DNA from: Thiospirochaeta perfilievii
GTDB taxonomy: Bacteria > Spirochaetota > Spirochaetia > DSM-2461
NCBI RefSeq assembly: GCF_008329945.1
Contig: NZ_CP035807.1
Location: forward strand, 1,302,001 to 1,366,000
Reading direction: 5' to 3'
Length of the DNA: 64,000 nucleotides
Below the pieces are notes generated by a model. That model was not told the DNA's origin, ran no database searches, and was given only the letters and a program-made list of their open reading frames with translations. The translations under genes and the position numbers were made by a program. Numbering within the stretch: position 1 is the stretch's first letter; each line of letters opens with the position of its first letter. This document shows, one piece after another, positions 63,784 to 64,000 of this stretch.

Positions 63784-64000
63784 TATTAACCGAAGAGCTT
63801 TCTCTAATTATTAGTTTTGTATTTATTGTACTAAGAGTTGGTACATTACGCTTTTCTAAAATATCTAGGGCTAATCTAGCTGCAGATAACCCCATAGCAC
63901 TACTTTTACTATCAATAGTTGTTATTAGAGGGTTAGAGCATTGGGAGAAGATAAGGTTATTAAATCCAGTAACAGTAAAATCTATTGGAATAGAAAATCC
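63770..64000 (-). CDS. LacI-family regulator, C-terminal fragment at the window edge
   Basis: The last 76 residues of a minus-strand gene that begins beyond 64000. The translation (IPIDFTVTGFNNLIFSQCSN, then PLITTIDSKSSAMGLSAARL and TKLIIRESS) matches the end of LacI/GalR effector domains: V-T-GFN-N, then P-L-T-T-I, then a final R-E-S-S. DNA-binding domain and target cannot be seen. Confidence 0.85.
   Translation of the reverse strand, partial: GFSIPIDFTVTGFNNLIFSQCSNPLITTIDSKSSAMGLSAARLALDILEKRNVPTLSTINTKLIIRESSSVNTRGV

Overview
This 64 kb window is strongly AT-rich bacterial chromosome, densely packed with genes on both strands. It contains no rRNA, tRNA, CRISPR array, insertion sequence or phage module. 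Gene content points to a free-living, sugar-fermenting, motile member of the Spirochaetota. The grounds are a long-form phosphofructokinase of the spirochaete/kinetoplastid type, paired DUF115 (Maf-like) proteins, many GGDEF and HD-GYP proteins, a methyl-accepting chemotaxis protein, and ABC sugar uptake with GntR/LacI control. This assignment is inferred from gene content; nothing in the window proves the lineage.

Layout. 1-9.7 kb: 3' part of a membrane class III nucleotide cyclase with a coiled-coil partner, then pgi, a chemoreceptor, phosphofructokinase, an orphan ABC ATPase, and a tsaC/FtsB-like pair. 9.9-19.3 kb: an unusual block of five or six overlapping genes. Two very acidic tandem-repeat proteins flank a GAF/degenerate-GGDEF protein and two DUF115 proteins; the second DUF115 gene is apparently split by a frame change. 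19.3-26 kb: GldA/GldFG-type ABC exporter with RNase Z, cardiolipin synthase, NhaC antiporter. 26-39 kb: housekeeping and signalling genes (DRTGG protein, EEP nuclease, MarR, metH, dgt, 7TM-GGDEF, HAD phosphatase, uracil permease, mntP, MarR, threonine aldolase).

39.5-48.5 kb: a catabolic island for uronate-containing oligosaccharides. It holds a GntR/LacI-type regulator, a DUF2264 protein, an ABC importer, a GH88 unsaturated glucuronyl hydrolase and a discoidin-like protein. Four promoter regions of the island share six copies of the palindrome ACAATTGT, which I propose is the operator of the local regulator. 48.6-55.7 kb: an M50-like peptidase, a histidine-kinase-like protein lacking the phospho-acceptor His, and an alpha-glucoside operon (GH13, P-loop kinase, GH13_18 phosphorylase) divergent from its LacI regulator. 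55.9-58.8 kb: a ferrous-iron operon (DtxR-type regulator, feoA, feoB and a 48-residue FeoB-associated Cys-rich protein) with two near-identical DtxR-like palindromes. 58.8-64 kb: divergent HD-GYP and PAS-GGDEF genes, a split chromate-transporter pair, and the C-terminal end of a LacI-family gene running off the right edge.

The observations most worth follow-up are the acidic-repeat/DUF115 block, the ACAATTGT regulon, a set of promoters whose -10 box lies 5-6 bases before the ATG (predicted leaderless mRNAs), the His-less kinase, and the GH13_18/kinase pair, which could be a glucosylglycerate-type pathway.
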